Of a stretch of DNA of 64,000 bases, positions 43,478 to 56,577 are shown piece after piece; the stretch's first letter is position 1; each line of letters starts with the position of its first letter. The position numbers and the translations under genes were made by a program. Source of the DNA: Marchantia polymorpha subsp. ruderalis (Eukaryota > Streptophyta > Marchantiopsida > Marchantiales > Marchantiaceae); NCBI GenBank assembly GCA_037833965.1, contig AP031355.1, positions 21,105,501 through 21,169,500 on the forward strand, in the 5' to 3' direction. The notes under the pieces are model-generated. The model ran no database searches and was not told the origin of the DNA. It saw nothing but the letters and a program-made list of their open reading frames with translations.

Positions 43478-46400
43478 ATGCAGAATAGGACTAGATCGCA
43501 CAAACCAAACCTGGAGCCAGGATTGGAGAAACCTGTTCGCAGTAGGAAGAAACCTGAGAATAAGGAAATCGAGGAAGAAATTAAACTTGAGATATTTCTA
43601 AACGTAGACCCTGTTGATGAGTCTTTGTTAGAAGGTTTAGAGATTGTAGAACCTGACAGTGAGAGGTTGGTGGAGGAATCTGCTAGCATGGCTGACGATG
43701 GAGGGAGAGCAGGACCTCCTTCTAGTCCTCCCATAGACCCACTCGTGAGGCCAAGAGGCCTTCCTATTCAGGTTCCACAGAACTTGGCAGCTGTGGTCAT
43801 GCCACCCAATCTGCCTAAGTTCTATGGGACGAAGGATGAGGATCCTTCAAGGCACATGGAAAGATATGTTGAGAGGCTAGCCAGCTCTCTGATTACAGAT
43901 CCAGGGTATTTTTTGGTCTGGTTTCCTACTACCCTGGAAGGTGAGGCGTATGAGTGGTATAGGGATCATTCTGAAGGTCATTTTGGGGGATGGGATCAGA
44001 TGCAAAGGGAGTTCTTGAATGAGTTTAGGCCTGAGGTGGGGCAAGGTTCTGCATTGAGAGCTTTGGCATCGTTAAAACAGGGAAGGGAAGAGGAAATCTC
44101 AGCTTACATTAGAAGATTTGATCTGGTTTGTGCGCGTTTTGTGGGTACAATGCTCAATGACGATACGCTGAGACAATTTTTTATCCAAGGCTTTTTCAAA
44201 TCTGGGACCATCCGAGGGGTGCTGGAGAGAAGCCCTCAAACTCTTGCTGAGGCCAAGATGGCTGCCAGGGAGATAGAGAATATTGACAAGGACTATGATA
44301 GATTGTGGAGGAAGGAGGATGAATCCATTCCTCAGTTCATCCCAATTCGTCCAAGAGCAATGGAAGGAGACTCAGGTAGGCATAGGGGTCAAGCTCCCTA
44401 TTCTCTCATTGAGTCAATTTCGCAGACCAGAGAGCCAGCACCTGTTTTAGCATTGCCAGCCCCTACTGTAGATCCTAACCTGGCAGATGTAGAGAAAAGA
44501 TTAAATGCTAGCCAAGTGAGCTTTCAAGAGACCATGATGAAGCAAATGCAAAATATTACAGATCAGATGGCCTTGATGATCAGGAGTCAACAGCCAGGGC
44601 CTCCTCCTCCAGTCGAGTCAGGTAGACATTCATCAAGCATGTGGTGTGTCCAGTGTGGTCAATCTGGACATACCAGGCAATTTTGTAGGGTGGTGCCAAA
44701 CCGTGACAACAGAATGAGAGGTGGCCCACCTGTGCAACACCAAAGGGGCCAAGGACCAAATTACCAAGGTCAAAACGGGAACAGAGGACCTCCTAGGGGT
44801 CAGGATGGTCAGAACATGGAGAGAAAAGAATTACATGCATTTTGTGGTAGGTGGCACTATCCAGGTCAGTGTTGGTCTGAGGTTGGGGTTAATGGGTGTA
44901 GTAATTGTGGAGGTAGTCATCCCTCTGACCAATGTCGGCAGCCAGATAAAGTTATTAGTATGCCTCAGCCTACTGTTAGTCCTTACCAGGCGAGAGAAAA
45001 TATGAGGGGTGCAAGACCGCAGAATGAGCATTCTAACAATCTTAGACCTCCTAACTTGTATTATGATCATGAAAACAGCAAACAGACATTCAATCCACCT
45101 GTTGGACTGCAGACAGTGAACAGATATATTCCTATCCAGAGTGAACCACGAGATGAACTTCGTAATGACAACAGAAAACAGGTTTCTTTTGCAGATCCAT
45201 GTTCTTCAAACTCTCAAGATGCTAGGTTTGCAAACGATGATGGAGATGTCCAACGTAGTAGTTCTGATCTTGGTAAGGGGATAGTCGAACAAGGGCAGAA
45301 TCAGTGGCCTCCACATACTAACCTGATTACTTATAAGTTGAAAAATTCGGATGATGTGATTATGCATGAAGCTCCGGCCCTTGCTGTCACCACCAGAGCT
45401 GTGCATCGCAAGATGCAACCTGAGAAAAATGAAGATGAGCAAGGGGAGACTTCATCTGAGGAGCCTCCTCATCTCTCTGATCTTGAGAGAGTGGCGAGGA
45501 GAGCAAGGAGGACTACAAGGGCAGAGGAGAAAAGAAATGAGATTCTGCATGATGGAGAAGTGCCACCTGTCACGCAAGATTCAGAAAGCAATGAACCAAG
45601 AGAGTGGGAAGGACCGGGGATTCCCATGAAAGAGTGGGAGGACATGAGATGTCAGAGAAGGAGAGAGTCGGAGAAGTACAATTTGTGGTCAGATCTGAGT
45701 TTGCTGAAGGCGGACATTACTTTTGGTCAGCTGCTGGAAATATCTCCCATTGCTCGTAAGACCTTGAAGGAGGGCATTCCAGTGCATAGAAGGAGTAGAA
45801 AGACGAAGACTAGAGTCGCTGCTAGAGTTCATTTGCAAAAAGGAAGTCAAGATGTCAAACCTGTGGAGATAGAGGTGATAGTGGTAGACAAGGTGATTTC
45901 CAATGTATTAGTTGATGGGGGTAGTGGTTTGAACATCCTACCCGAACACACCATGAGAAGGTTAGGTTTGAATCTGACAGGCCCCTCACCTTTCATTATC
46001 AATATGGCCAATCAGACTTCAGCTGTACCAATGGGGATGATTAAAGATTGCCGGCTGTCCACTGGTGGTGAGGAGTACATTGTCACATTTCATGTGATTA
46101 AGATGCATTCGAACAGGGACACTTTCCCTATTCTATTGGGCAGACCTTGGTTGAGAATGGCTAATGCAATTGTGGATTGGGGAGGACTGAAGCCATCAAT
46201 CACATATGGTCCTCAGGATAACAGAGTCAAGGTGTCAATAGGGTCATTAGGTGGAAGGGTGAGAGAGGATCCTGAGTTATCTTCAGGGAAGGAAGAAGAG
46301 AAAAACGAGGCCAAGTGTGATGACACTTTAGTGGGAGTGGTTCATTTGAATGACAGAAAAAATAGATTAGATGTAGGATCAGGTAGCTTGGGTCCTAGTT

Positions 46401-49400
46401 TTTACAGCAGAAGCGAGGATGGAGAGTTTGCTCAGTGGTTGAGAGATTATCCTGAGTCAGGTTGTGACGCCATGATGATTTCTCATCACAAAATTTTCGA
46501 GAAGGAGGTGATCAGTTCACAGCGAGAAGAGTATCTGTTGCTAGAACCATGTGAGATTCTTATGGAGGAAGAGTGGATACATGGAGGTCTCACTCCATGG
46601 TTGGACGAGTTGGATATTACTGAGGTGGATTCGGTGCATGTTGATGGAACTCAAGAGGAGGAGACTACTGTGAAAAATGCGAAGTTGGAGGAACCCTTGC
46701 ATTTCAAGACTACATCAACCGGAATTCTGGTGGGCCAAGACGTCAGGGACTATCCTCAGGTCCCTCCTGATTGGTATCAAAGCTCAGAGGAACAAACTCA
46801 TGTGGCGGAGGAAGACTGGAAATATGTGGAGGTGTCCATCAGAGGAGGAGAGTTGAAGCAAATGAAGATGGGTTCTAAGCTAGGAGAGGATGAGATACAG
46901 AAGTATGGTGAGTTGGTAGACGAATTCAGTGATACCTTTGCTTGGTCGTTTGATGAGTTGAAGGGAGTACCTCGTGAAATGGTGGAGCATCAGATTTCTC
47001 TGGTCCCTGGAGCTAAGCCTATTAGACAGAAGGAGAGAAGAATGAACCCACAGTTACAGTTGTTAGTTCGAGCAGAATTGGAGAGATTACTCAAAGCTGG
47101 ATTCATTAAGCCTGTAGAGATCACGGATTGGGTTTCTCCTATGGTTTTGGTCAAGAAGAAGAATGGGAAACTTAGAGTGTGTGTGGATTATAGGAAGCTG
47201 AATGCCTGTACTGAGAAGGATCACTTTCCTTTACCTTTTATCACGCTGCTTTTGGAGGAAGTTGGAGGTCATGCGAGGTACACGTTCATGGATGGATATG
47301 CTGGCTACAATCAGATTTCCATAGCAGTGCAAGATATTCACAAAACAGCCTTCACAACTCCGTGGGGAACTTTTGTATGGGTTGTTATGCCTTTCGGATT
47401 GTGCAATGCACCAGCCACATTCCAAAGGTTGGTGATGTATATTTTCACGGATCTGTTATACAAGTCTATGACAGTTTTTGTGGACGATTTTAGCACTCAG
47501 TCAAGTGCTGGTGAGCATCTGCAGTGTGTTAGAGAAGCTCTCATTAGATGTAGGAGAATGCAGCTAGCTCTGAATCCTGAGAAGACCTTCCTAGGTGTTC
47601 AGAGAGGAGTTCTTTTGGGTTATGTTGTGAGTGAGAAGGGAAGAGAACCGGATCCTGATAAGATTGCAGTCATTGAAGGATTGGCAACTCCCACGAATGC
47701 CAAGGGTGTAGCCAAATTATTGGGACATGTAGGGTGGTATAGAGAGTTGATTCCTGACTTTGCCAAGATTGTAGTGCCTATTACTCAATTGTTGAGGAAG
47801 GAGAATAGGTTTGAGTGGACATATGCTTGTCAAGAAGCTTTTGAAGAATTGAAGTCCAGGTTGAGTACTTATCCGGTGTTGAGGCCTCCTGACTGGAGCA
47901 TGCCTTTTCACGTTTTCTGTGATGCAAGTAGTGTAGCAGTGGGTAGTGCGTTGTGTCAGTCTACAGGAGAGAAGGGGAAGGACTTGCCAATCGCTTATGC
48001 CAGTAGGCAGTTGAATCCAGCGGAGAGAAACTATTCTACGACCGAGAGGGAGTGCTTGGCCATGGTTTTTTCTGTCAAGAAGTTTAGACATTATCTGATC
48101 TGTAATCCAGTCGTTTTTTTCGTTGATCATATGGCAATCAAATATCTGGTGAACAAGGCGGAGCTTAGTGGAAGATTGGCCAGGTGGGTTTTATTGCTGG
48201 AGGAATTTGACTACACTGTGGAGTATAAACCTGGTCGCATGCACTTGCAGGCCGACCATCTATCTAGGCTGTCGGAGAATGTAGGGACCAGTCCATTAGA
48301 TGATAGATTGATAGATGATAGTCTTTTTGTAGTAACAGCTCAGCCAGAATGGTACGCTGGAATAGTAGAGTTTTTGACAACTCAGCAGTTGTCAGGTGAT
48401 TGGACTAAGGAGGAAAGGAGGAAGGTGAGAGTCAACAGTAGACATTTTGCAGTGATTGGCCACAGATTATTTAGAAGGGGAGCTGATGGTGTTCTGAGAA
48501 GATGTGTGTCAGAAGTGGAGGTTCCCGCAATTTTAGAGGCTTGCCACGACAGTGCTTGTGGAGGACATTTCTCTGGTCAACTTACAGGTCAGAAAATACT
48601 TAGAGCGGGATACTTCTGGCCTAGGTTGTTTAGGGACTCTCATGAATATGTGAAGCGCTGTGATGCCTGTCAGAGGTATGCTAGGAATGACCTTCGAATG
48701 GAGATGCCTCTACACGTTTCATTGCCACTTGTACCTTTTGAAAAATGGGGAATTGATTATATCGGTGAGATTCATCCTCATTCGTCAAAAGGCATGGCTT
48801 ACATCATAGTTGCGACAGAATACTTGACAAAGTGGGCGGAAGCAAAAGCGGTGAAGACGAATACGGCTGCTCATGCTGCGACATTCATGTACGAAAACAT
48901 CATTTCAAGGTTGGATGTCCCAAGATTCTGGTTAGCGATAGGGGCAGGCACTTCTTGAATGAGATGTTTCAAGAATTAACAGATAGGTTTGAGATAGATC
49001 ACAGAAAAACGACTCCTTATCATCCGCAGACAAATGGTCAGACAGAGCGAGTCAATGGGATTCTGGTGAGCATTCTTCGCAAAACGGTGGTTGACTCAAA
49101 AAGGGATTGGGACACCAAGCTGACAGCAGCATTGTGGGCTTATCGGACAACTTTTAAGGTAACAACCCAGGCAACGCCGTTTTCGTTAGTGTATGGATTG
49201 GAGGCCACTCTCCCCATCGAATTTGAGGTGGAATCACTCCGAGTTGCAGTGCAGTCACGGCTTACAAACAGTCAGTCATTAAGGAATAGGCTGACGACAT
49301 TAGAAGAGCTTGATGAGAGGAGGAGAATGAGTGCTCAACATATTGAGGCCATTCAACGGAGGAGAAAAATCACCTTTGACAAGAAGCATAAGAAAAGAAC

Positions 49401-49596
49401 GCTGAGGCCAGGTATGATGGTGATGCTCCAGGATGGTAGGAAGCTTGAGTTCCCAGGAAAGTTTGATGCAGTATGGTTAGGGCCTTACCTGATTTGTGAG
49501 GTATTTCCAAACAACTCAGTGCAGTTGGAAACGTTGAATGGAGAAGTTTTCCCCACACGCACTGCGGGAAGTAGATACAAGCAGTACCGGATTTGA
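43478..49596 (+). pseudogene. Athila-like Gag-Pol, one frameshift in integrase
   Basis: Open from ATG 43478 for 1826 codons, then shifted. In order: gag capsid region (about residues 110-290); zinc knuckle CVQCGQSGHTRQFC (about 390) and a second CSNCGGSHPSDQC; protease VLVDGGSGLNILP (about 810); RT with KLRVCVDYRKLN, FMDGYAGYNQI and catalytic FVDD (about 1335); RNase H FCDASS (about 1480); integrase H-H-C-C (about 1690-1730, CDACQRY). Near 48908 one T is missing in a run (AGGTTGGATG), so the frame ends at 48958. The rest of the integrase core (ILVSDRGRHF, HPQTNGQTERVNG) and C-terminus continue in another frame to 49596. A single recent lesion separates it from an open polyprotein. Confidence 0.88.
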
Positions 49597-49653
49597 AGCT
49601 GTCTAGCCTGCAGAGCTAGGATTCTGGAATCTTCCCCTGATGGTCGCCAATGA

Positions 49654-51608
49654 TGTGAGCACAAAATTGTGCTCACATGTCTTTTTAACCTTGTGAGAGT
49701 TAAAGTTTTAGATTTAAGCTCTTGCAAAATTATGCTCGGAGTTTTCTGGAAGTTTTGGTAAGATTAGGAGTTGGTGTAATAGCTAGTAGGCAAAGGTCCG
49801 GAACGGGGCTTTCAGGGCAGGGTCTCCGGCGAAGAGCCTTCGGTGAAGTTCCTTCGGGGAAAGGCCTTCGGCGAAACAGTGAAACCCTCATAACGTTTTC
49901 AATGTGTGACTCCTTGACTCAGTTAGTGTCTCCTTGGAAAGAGCTCGCAACGCTCGTTCCAACGAGACCAAGAACTCTTCAAACGGATGAGGAATCACTG
50001 AGTTGTGAGTGTCGGAAGTTACTGATGGGAAGGGTTGAGGCAAGTCCGGTTGCGAACGTCTTCGGCTCCGGACATCTCCGGCTGCGAACGTCTCCGGCTG
50101 CGAACGTCTTCGGCTCCGGACGTCTCCGGCTGCGAACATCTCCGGCTTCGGACGACTTCGCGACAACTGCGAGCAGGCCTTCGGCGAACTCGGGGTCGGC
50201 GAACTCCGAGCCGGTGAACATCGTGCAAGGGCCATCGGCGAAACAGTAAACTCGGCATATCTTTTTCATTTGTTAACGGTTTGACTTGATTAGGGTCTCG
50301 TTGGAAAGAACTCGCAACGCTCGTTTCAACGAGACCAAGAACTCTTCAAACGGATAAGGCGTCACTGAGTTATGAGCGTCGAAAGCGGCAGATAGGGTAG
50401 GACAACATCCAACCGGAAGACATCCAACCGGAAAACATCGAACCGGAAGACATCCAACCGGAAAACATCGAACCGGAAGACATCGAACCGGAAGACATCA
50501 AACCGGCGAACATTGTGCCGGCGCCTTCGGCGATAACAGGTAACAGGCCTTCGGCGGTGTGCCTTCGGCGAAGGGTAAAACGGGCATAACTTTCTCAATT
50601 CGTAACGGTTTGACCCAGTTAGGGTCTCGCTGGAAAGAGCTCGACCTGGTCGTTCCAACGAGCCCACAAACTTGTGAAACAGAGCTAGGGTCTGTGAGTT
50701 ATGGGTGTCGGGAGTGACTGTTATGGATAAGCAAAGGTGTGGTCGTGCGTCTTCTGCGGGTGGATGCCTTCGGCGGTGCGCGAAGAAGATCCCCTCCGGC
50801 GGATATCGGGTGGTCAAGATGTAGAATGTACAGGTGTGGCGGCGGCGGCGGCGTGTAGTCGCGCAGGGGGAGCAGGCAGCTATCCATCATTGCGAGTGTT
50901 GCATTTCAGCCGGGCTGTGTGTGTCTCGGCCTCGAACTTCGAAGTGGGGAGTTCGGCCTGGGAACGGAGAGCTGGTGGTGTGCGTGTGTGGAGACGGAAG
51001 TGGTGAGAATTAGAAGGGGAGTGTGGAGAGTTCGAAGTAGGAGGAAGCAAACTCTCGTGGGTGGAGAGTCGTATCAGAGAGTGAAATTTGAGTGGGATCT
51101 GAGATTGAAGTGTAACATCTGTGAGTGGGATCTGAGATCAGAGTGGAAGATCTGAGAATGGGAGCTGAGAGTGAAGTGAAATCTGAGACTGAGATCTGAC
51201 AGTCGGAATCTGAATTTGACACTGAAAAGGCAAAGTTGAATCTGAGAGAGGAATCTGGTGGGGTCTGAAGGTGGAAGCTGAGAAATCGACACTGCGGTCT
51301 GAGTAGAAATTGGGAGTGGGACTGGGATCTAGGATAGACCACAGCGGCTGTGGTGTTGAAAAAGTCACCCAGAGTTGAGTTAGATCTTTATGTAACAAAG
51401 AGTTTGTCTGCTGCCCTTGTGGAGATAGCAGACAGCAAGTTATCATTTTCCGTTCTGGATAAATTGTCTGTGAACGAGCAAGTGTTTATGATCTTGTTGT
51501 CTTGGATACACTTTGAGCACATGGCTTGCGATCAGAGAAGTTAGATTATGGGAGTTCGAACCCCCACCCGGACTACAAACGCTGAAGGGTGGGAAGGTTT
51601 GGCTCACA
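49654..51608 (+). repeat. Athila-like 3' LTR (1955 bp)
   Basis: Same length as the 5' LTR and matching throughout except 50326. The internal features repeat at an offset of 8167 bp. Confidence 0.92.
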
Positions 51609-51613
51609 GGGGA
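51609..51613. repeat. Target-site duplication GGGGA (right)
   Basis: Partner of 41482-41486. Chromovirus sequence resumes after it. Confidence 0.9.
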
Positions 51614-51631
51614 CATTGTGTTTTTGCAGAT

Positions 51632-52064
51632 ATGGACGGGATTGACAGGAATCCAGTACCGCACTGGCCAATTCCTAACCTATTCGATATTCACCTTCGT
51701 TGCATGGAGAAACATCATTTTCGGATGTACCTTGTGGCTTGTTGGGGTGCAAATTTTATGACTAGAGTGATGGAGTCAAGAGTGCCACTGATTCTTCCAA
51801 TAGTTACTTATGGAGAGACTTGGGATTGTACTATATACATTCTATTCTGATTGTTTCATGGATTTGAATCGCGAACCACCTGTCCCGGTTCGATTCAGCA
51901 CTTATGTAGAGATTAGAACAGTATATAGACAGAAGAGGATATGGAGAGATTTTCTTGTGAGGAATTATGGAGAGGAGTACTATAGAGCTGTGATAGAGTC
52001 ACCTGCACCTTTTGTGACTCCTTTGTTGAGAGGTCACATAGTGATTATACTCACTTTGTATTAG
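51632..52064 (+). pseudogene. ORF upstream of chromovirus gag, frameshifted, unknown function
   Basis: ATG 51632 follows TTTTTGCAG, which looks like a splice acceptor. The first frame reads MDGIDRNPVPHWPIPNLFD and RCMEKHHFRMYLVACWG and ends at 51850. A second frame, overlapping from 51810, continues with LNREPPVPVRFSTYVEIRT and RDFLVRNYGEEYYRAV to 52064, 17 bp before the gag ATG. It is about 140 residues if the frameshift is ignored. Chromoviruses normally start directly with gag, so this is an extra segment. I do not recognise it. It could be an unusual gag N-terminus or a captured host piece. Confidence 0.4.
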
Positions 52065-52081
52065 AGGGAGTGTGAAAAAGC

Positions 52082-55000
52082 ATGGGAACATCAATTGATA
52101 TGGGTGAGGTTCTCAATGCAATCATGGCAGAGATGAAGGAGTTGAGAAAAGCGATAGTAGATGGGCATACCAAGCAGCAAGCCATGGAAGATAAAATCTT
52201 TGCATTAGAGAGTGAGAAAGTAGAGAGAGAGAGAGTTGGAGAGATGGAAGTTGAACCTCAAGTTCAAGCTTCCCAAGTTCAGCCAGAACCAACTCCTATT
52301 GATGCAGCAGAGGCAAATAGGAGACGTCTTCAAGAGATTGAAGATCAAGCAAATCTTTTGCTTCGAATGGGAAAATCCTGTAAGGTGGAAGCTTACAAAG
52401 GGAGTAGAGCAATGGGAGTGTTAGAGGGATGGATTATGAGGATGAATATTCATTTATCCCATTTTCATGTTTCTGATTATATTGCAGGAATGTTCATGAG
52501 ATCTTATCTTACGGATAAGGCTCTCACATGGTACACAACATGGGAGAGAATGCTTTCAGAACGAGGTGCTACCATTTCGTGGAGTGGAATGCAGGAAGGA
52601 CTTCTGCAAAATTTTCAAGCGGTGGATTCTCTTCAAACTGCAAGAATAAAGTTGTGGGATCTGAAGCAGAAAGGAGGTATTCATGAGTACATTGAAGAAT
52701 TTCGTGATCTTCATTTTGCTATGAAGTTAGGTTTGATGTTGATGAAGGACGTGAGTGAAGAAGTTGAATTGCCAAACGGGCAAACTGAAGTGATAGAAAC
52801 ACTACCACGAAGTGTAGAATTATCCATAGGTAGATACAAGGAGAGCATTGAATGGAGAGTAATTCGTTTAGCTCGGTATGATGTCATCCTTGGAATGCCA
52901 TGGATGGAACAATATAATCCGAAGGTAGATTGGAGAAGAAAAGTGATTACAAGTAGTGGATGGAAGATCTATGGAGATAGAATTAGATCTCAGAATAGGA
53001 ATTTACCCCTCTTTGTGATGGGTACAGCATCCATTTCTAGAGATGATGTATGTTTCCTTGGACTTATAAGAGATATTGGGTCCACGGACAAACCTTACAT
53101 CCCGGAGTCCTTGAACGACATTTTTATGGAGTATAAAGATGTTTTTCCAGATGATCTACCTGCAGGATTACCACCAAAGAGGCGAGTTGATCACAAGATT
53201 GAGGTGATACCTGGAAGTACACCAACTTGCAAAGCTCCATATCGTTTGGCTCCAAACGAATTGGAAGAATGCAAAGCTCAAGTGGAGGAGATGTTGAGCA
53301 AGGGATTCATTTAACCAAGTGTTTCACCTTATGGAGCTCCAGTACTCTTTGTGAAGAAGAAGGATGGATCCATGAGACTATGTATCGATTATCGCGGGTT
53401 GAATCAGCAAACGGTGAAAAACAAATATCCATTACCTCGTATGGATGATTTGTTTGATCAACTTCAAGGAGCGAAGTACTTCACCAAGCTAGATTTGAGA
53501 AGCGGCTACAATCAAATTCGAATTGCAGATGAAGATGTTCACAAGATAGCTTTTCGTACTAGGTATGGACACTTTGAGTATCTGGTGATGCCTTTTGGTC
53601 TCACTAATGCACCAGCTACATTCATGAGATTGATGAACGATATCTTTCGCCCTTATCTAGATAAATCTGTCATTGTTTTTCTAGATGATATATTGGTGTA
53701 TAGCAAAACTTTGAGTGATCATAGAAGTCATTTACGAGAGGTACTTCAAGTTTTAAGAGACAATCAATTGTATGCCAAAGCTTCAAAATGTGAATTTGGC
53801 AAGTCAGAAGTAGATTACTTGGGTCATAGAGTTACAGCTACAGGAATCCAAGTGATGAGTGAGAAGATAGATGCCATTCAGAAATGGATAGCACCTGAGG
53901 ATCAAAATCAATTGAAGAGTTTTCTAGGGCTCACTGGATTCTATCGTAGATTTGTGAAAGGTTTTGCTCGACTAGCTCAGGCCTTGACTTCCATGTTAGG
54001 GAAAGGTCAGAAATGGAGATGGGGAACAGCTCAAGAGTTAGCTTTTCAAGCATTGAAAGATGCTTTGTTACACGCACCTATTCTCAAGTGGTATGATCCT
54101 AACCGTTCTATCAAGTTGGCCACTGACGCATCAGGTACAACAGTAGGGGGCATACTTCAACAAGAATGGGAGGATGGATGGCATCCAGTTGCTTTCTATT
54201 CTCGAAAGTTGGTGGCGGCGGAACAAAATTATCACACGACAGAACGGGAGGAGTTAGCTATCGTGTTGGCAACCAAACATTGGAAGCATTATTTGGGTGA
54301 TAAGGAGTTTGTGGTGGAGACTGATCATAAACCCTTGGTTTATTTGGAAACTCAGAAGGATCTGTCCAAACGACAAATTCGATGGGCAGAGTGGCGTCAA
54401 CGCTTCAACATGAAGATTGTGTACGTGGAGGGAAAGAAGCAACTTGCAGATGCTCTCACACGCATGCCTTGTTTGAATCATGTTGCAGAAGTGAAAATTC
54501 AGGCGGATTGGTGGAGCAAGATGTCACAAGCCACAAAGGAGGATGAAGAGATCACTCGAGCACTACAAACTGGAAAGGCAGAGAAATCTCGAGGTTTGGC
54601 GTTTTACAATCAGCGTATATGGATTCCACAAGATCAGGATTTGCGCACAATGATTTTGGCAGAAAGTCATGATACAGCCATTGCAGGTCATGTGGGAGTG
54701 GAGAAAACCGTGGAGAGTATACAACGAGTGTACTATTGGCCCAAAATACGTGAGGATGTGGAGTCTTACGTTCGAAGTTGTGTTGCTTGTCAACAAAACA
54801 AGGCAAGTAATCAAAAACCAGCGGGTTTATTACAACCTCTTCCTATTCTCGAACAGCGGTGGGAACATGTCACCATGGATCTTGTATGTGAGTTACCAAG
54901 GATTTCGTTAGGACATGATTCAGTGGTGGTTTTTGTGGACAAATTGAACAAGATGATTCACATCAGGCCAACCACAAAAACAGTAACAGCTCCACAACTA

Positions 55001-55957
55001 GCTCAATTGTATCTAGATGCAGTTTTTGTGAATCATGGCTTAAGCAAAGTGTTAATCACGGATAGAGGTACTCACTTCACTAGTTTATTTTGGAAAACTT
55101 TGTTTAGTTTTTTCAAAACAAAACTAGCAATGTCAACGGCCTATCACCCTCAAACTGATGGACAAACTGAGAGGGCAAATAGAACCATAGAGGATATGCT
55201 ACGAGCATTCACATTAGAAGAGCAAGAAGAGTGGGACAACCTTTTGCCACTTGTGGAATTTGCATATAACAATTCTGTTAATGCATCCACAAAAGTGTCT
55301 CCATTTTTTCTTATGTATGGAGCTCATCCGATAACTCCTTCAAGTTTGATGAGACTTCCGAAAGGAGAGGAGTTTTCGACCAAAGTTGCAGCAGTCAACG
55401 AATTCGTGGAGCATATTCACCGAGGACTACATCAGGCCAAGGAGAAGTTGGTGATAGCTCAAAATCGGCAAAAGCAGCATGCCGATGCTCATCGTAGAGA
55501 AGTGATTTTTGAGGTTGGAGATCATGTTTGGTTATCTACAACGAATTTGTCTCTTGTAGGAACACCAAAGTTAAACCCTAGGTTCATTGGTCCATTTTTG
55601 GTTTTGAAGCGTGTTGGTGAAGTGTCATACAAGTTGGAACTTCCGTCACATATGAAAATACATCCAGTATTTCATGTGTCACGATTGCGAAAACATGTAC
55701 CACGACCAAAACAATTCACCAACCAACCAGCACCACCTCCTCTTCCAACCTTGATAGCAGATCATGAGGAGTTTGAGGTAGAAAAGATACTCAAGAAACG
55801 TATTCGAGGTCATAAATATCCCAAAGTAGAGTATTTGATTCAATGGAAAGGCTATCCATCGTATGAATCAACTTGGGAACCAGCTAAAAATTTAGCAAAT
55901 GCACCTTTGATAGTTCAGGAGTTTGAACGTATGTGCAACGAGGACGTTGCATCTTAA
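52082..55957 (+). pseudogene. Chromovirus Gag-Pol with chromodomain; protease core missing, one stop
   Basis: ATG 52082. A coiled gag N-terminus (to about residue 90) and capsid region (GWIMRMNIHLSHF, LTWYTTWERM, EYIEEFRDLHF) lead straight into YDVILGMPWM, the end of protease. The zinc knuckle and the protease DSGA/DTGA active site are absent, an internal deletion near 52730-52830. TAA at 53312-53314 (GFI[15 protein letters not shown]) lies in the same frame as what follows, so it is a point change. Then RT ([19 protein letters not shown], catalytic FLDDILVYS at about 53690), RNase H ([11 protein letters not shown]), integrase ([31 protein letters not shown]) and a C-terminal chromodomain ([19 protein letters not shown]) that should direct integration to heterochromatin. 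Confidence 0.9.
53312..53314 (+). other. In-frame TAA stop in chromovirus Pol
   Basis: The frame is identical before and after (codon phase from 52082), so a single substitution, probably CAA to TAA, interrupts the polyprotein at the start of RT. Confidence 0.85.
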
Positions 55958-55970
55958 AAGGAGGGAGGTT

Positions 55971-56390
55971 TGTAACCATCTTTAGTTAGTTAGAACTAAA
56001 GTAGAGGTTACTCTGAATATTGATGTAGATACTTTAGTGTGCACTAGTCATAGCTGCCACGTCAGCGATCCGCGCACTTGGTAGGTACAGAGTGGATGTG
56101 TTAGTTGACAGTGCCACGTCAGCAATCCGTGTGCTTGTAGCTAAGGATTGAGTGTGTTAGTTAGTGTGTTAGTTGGGTGTGCCACGTCAGCGATCCGTGT
56201 GCTTGTTAGGGTTATCCGCCACGTCATCCATCCACTAGGAGTGGTATGGATGGTGGGGATTAGATCTTATCACCTTGTACTTGTTGGTGAGAGCTATATA
56301 AGGGAGAGGAGAACCATTGTTGGTATCGCTCATCTTCAGAGTTTACGTTTCTATCTTCGAGTGAACTTCTCTCTAAACCCTAGTGTTACA
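55971..56390 (+). repeat. Chromovirus 3' LTR
   Basis: Preceded by the purine tract AAAAGGAGGGAGGTT (55956-55970). It ends GTGTTACA and is followed by TCGGA. Confidence 0.92.
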
Positions 56391-56577
56391 TCGGAGCCGG
56401 CGGCGGGTCGCGAAGAGGTTAGATGCCTTCCTGGCGAGGTCGCGTGACACCATTGAGAACCTCGAGGCAGAAGTGACTGCGGTGTTGCGGCGGCTGGGAT
56501 TGTGTAGTAGAGCCGAGGACTGGTCTGGTAGAGATGTAGTGCGCGGTCGGCCTTCGCACATGAGACATAGCAGATGA
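56391..56577 (+). pseudogene. Family A U3 ORF, C-terminal end (resumes after chromovirus)
   Basis: Starts with the duplicated TCGGA, then encodes SRRRVAKRLDAFLARSRDT and NLEAEVTAVLRRLGL to TGA at 56575-56577. It is in phase with 39996-40920 when one duplication copy is counted. Confidence 0.75.

Larger units (their letters stand above)
41487..51608 (+). mobile_element. Athila-like Ty3 retrotransposon nested in the chromovirus
   Basis: Two 1955-bp LTRs, TSD GGGGA and a 6.2-kb internal region with gag-pol. The RT motif MPFGLCNAPATFQR with DGYAGYNQI and the integrase end FPTRTAGSRYKQYR resemble Athila/Tat elements as I remember them. The region before the 3' LTR (TGATGGTCGCCAATGA) has no obvious polypurine tract, which is unusual. 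The only LTR difference seen is C at 42159 against T at 50326. Confidence 0.9.
40921..56390 (+). mobile_element. Ty3 chromovirus, recent, interrupted by a nested element
   Basis: LTRs of 420 bp at 40921-41340 and 55971-56390 (TGTAACC...GTGTTACA), PBS directly inside, PPT AAAAGGAGGGAGGTT before the 3' LTR, and TSD TCGGA. The internal sequence is split by the Athila-like insertion (41487-51608). The only LTR difference I found is C at 41130 against T at 56180, so the insertion is young. Gag-Pol is nevertheless defective. Confidence 0.9.
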
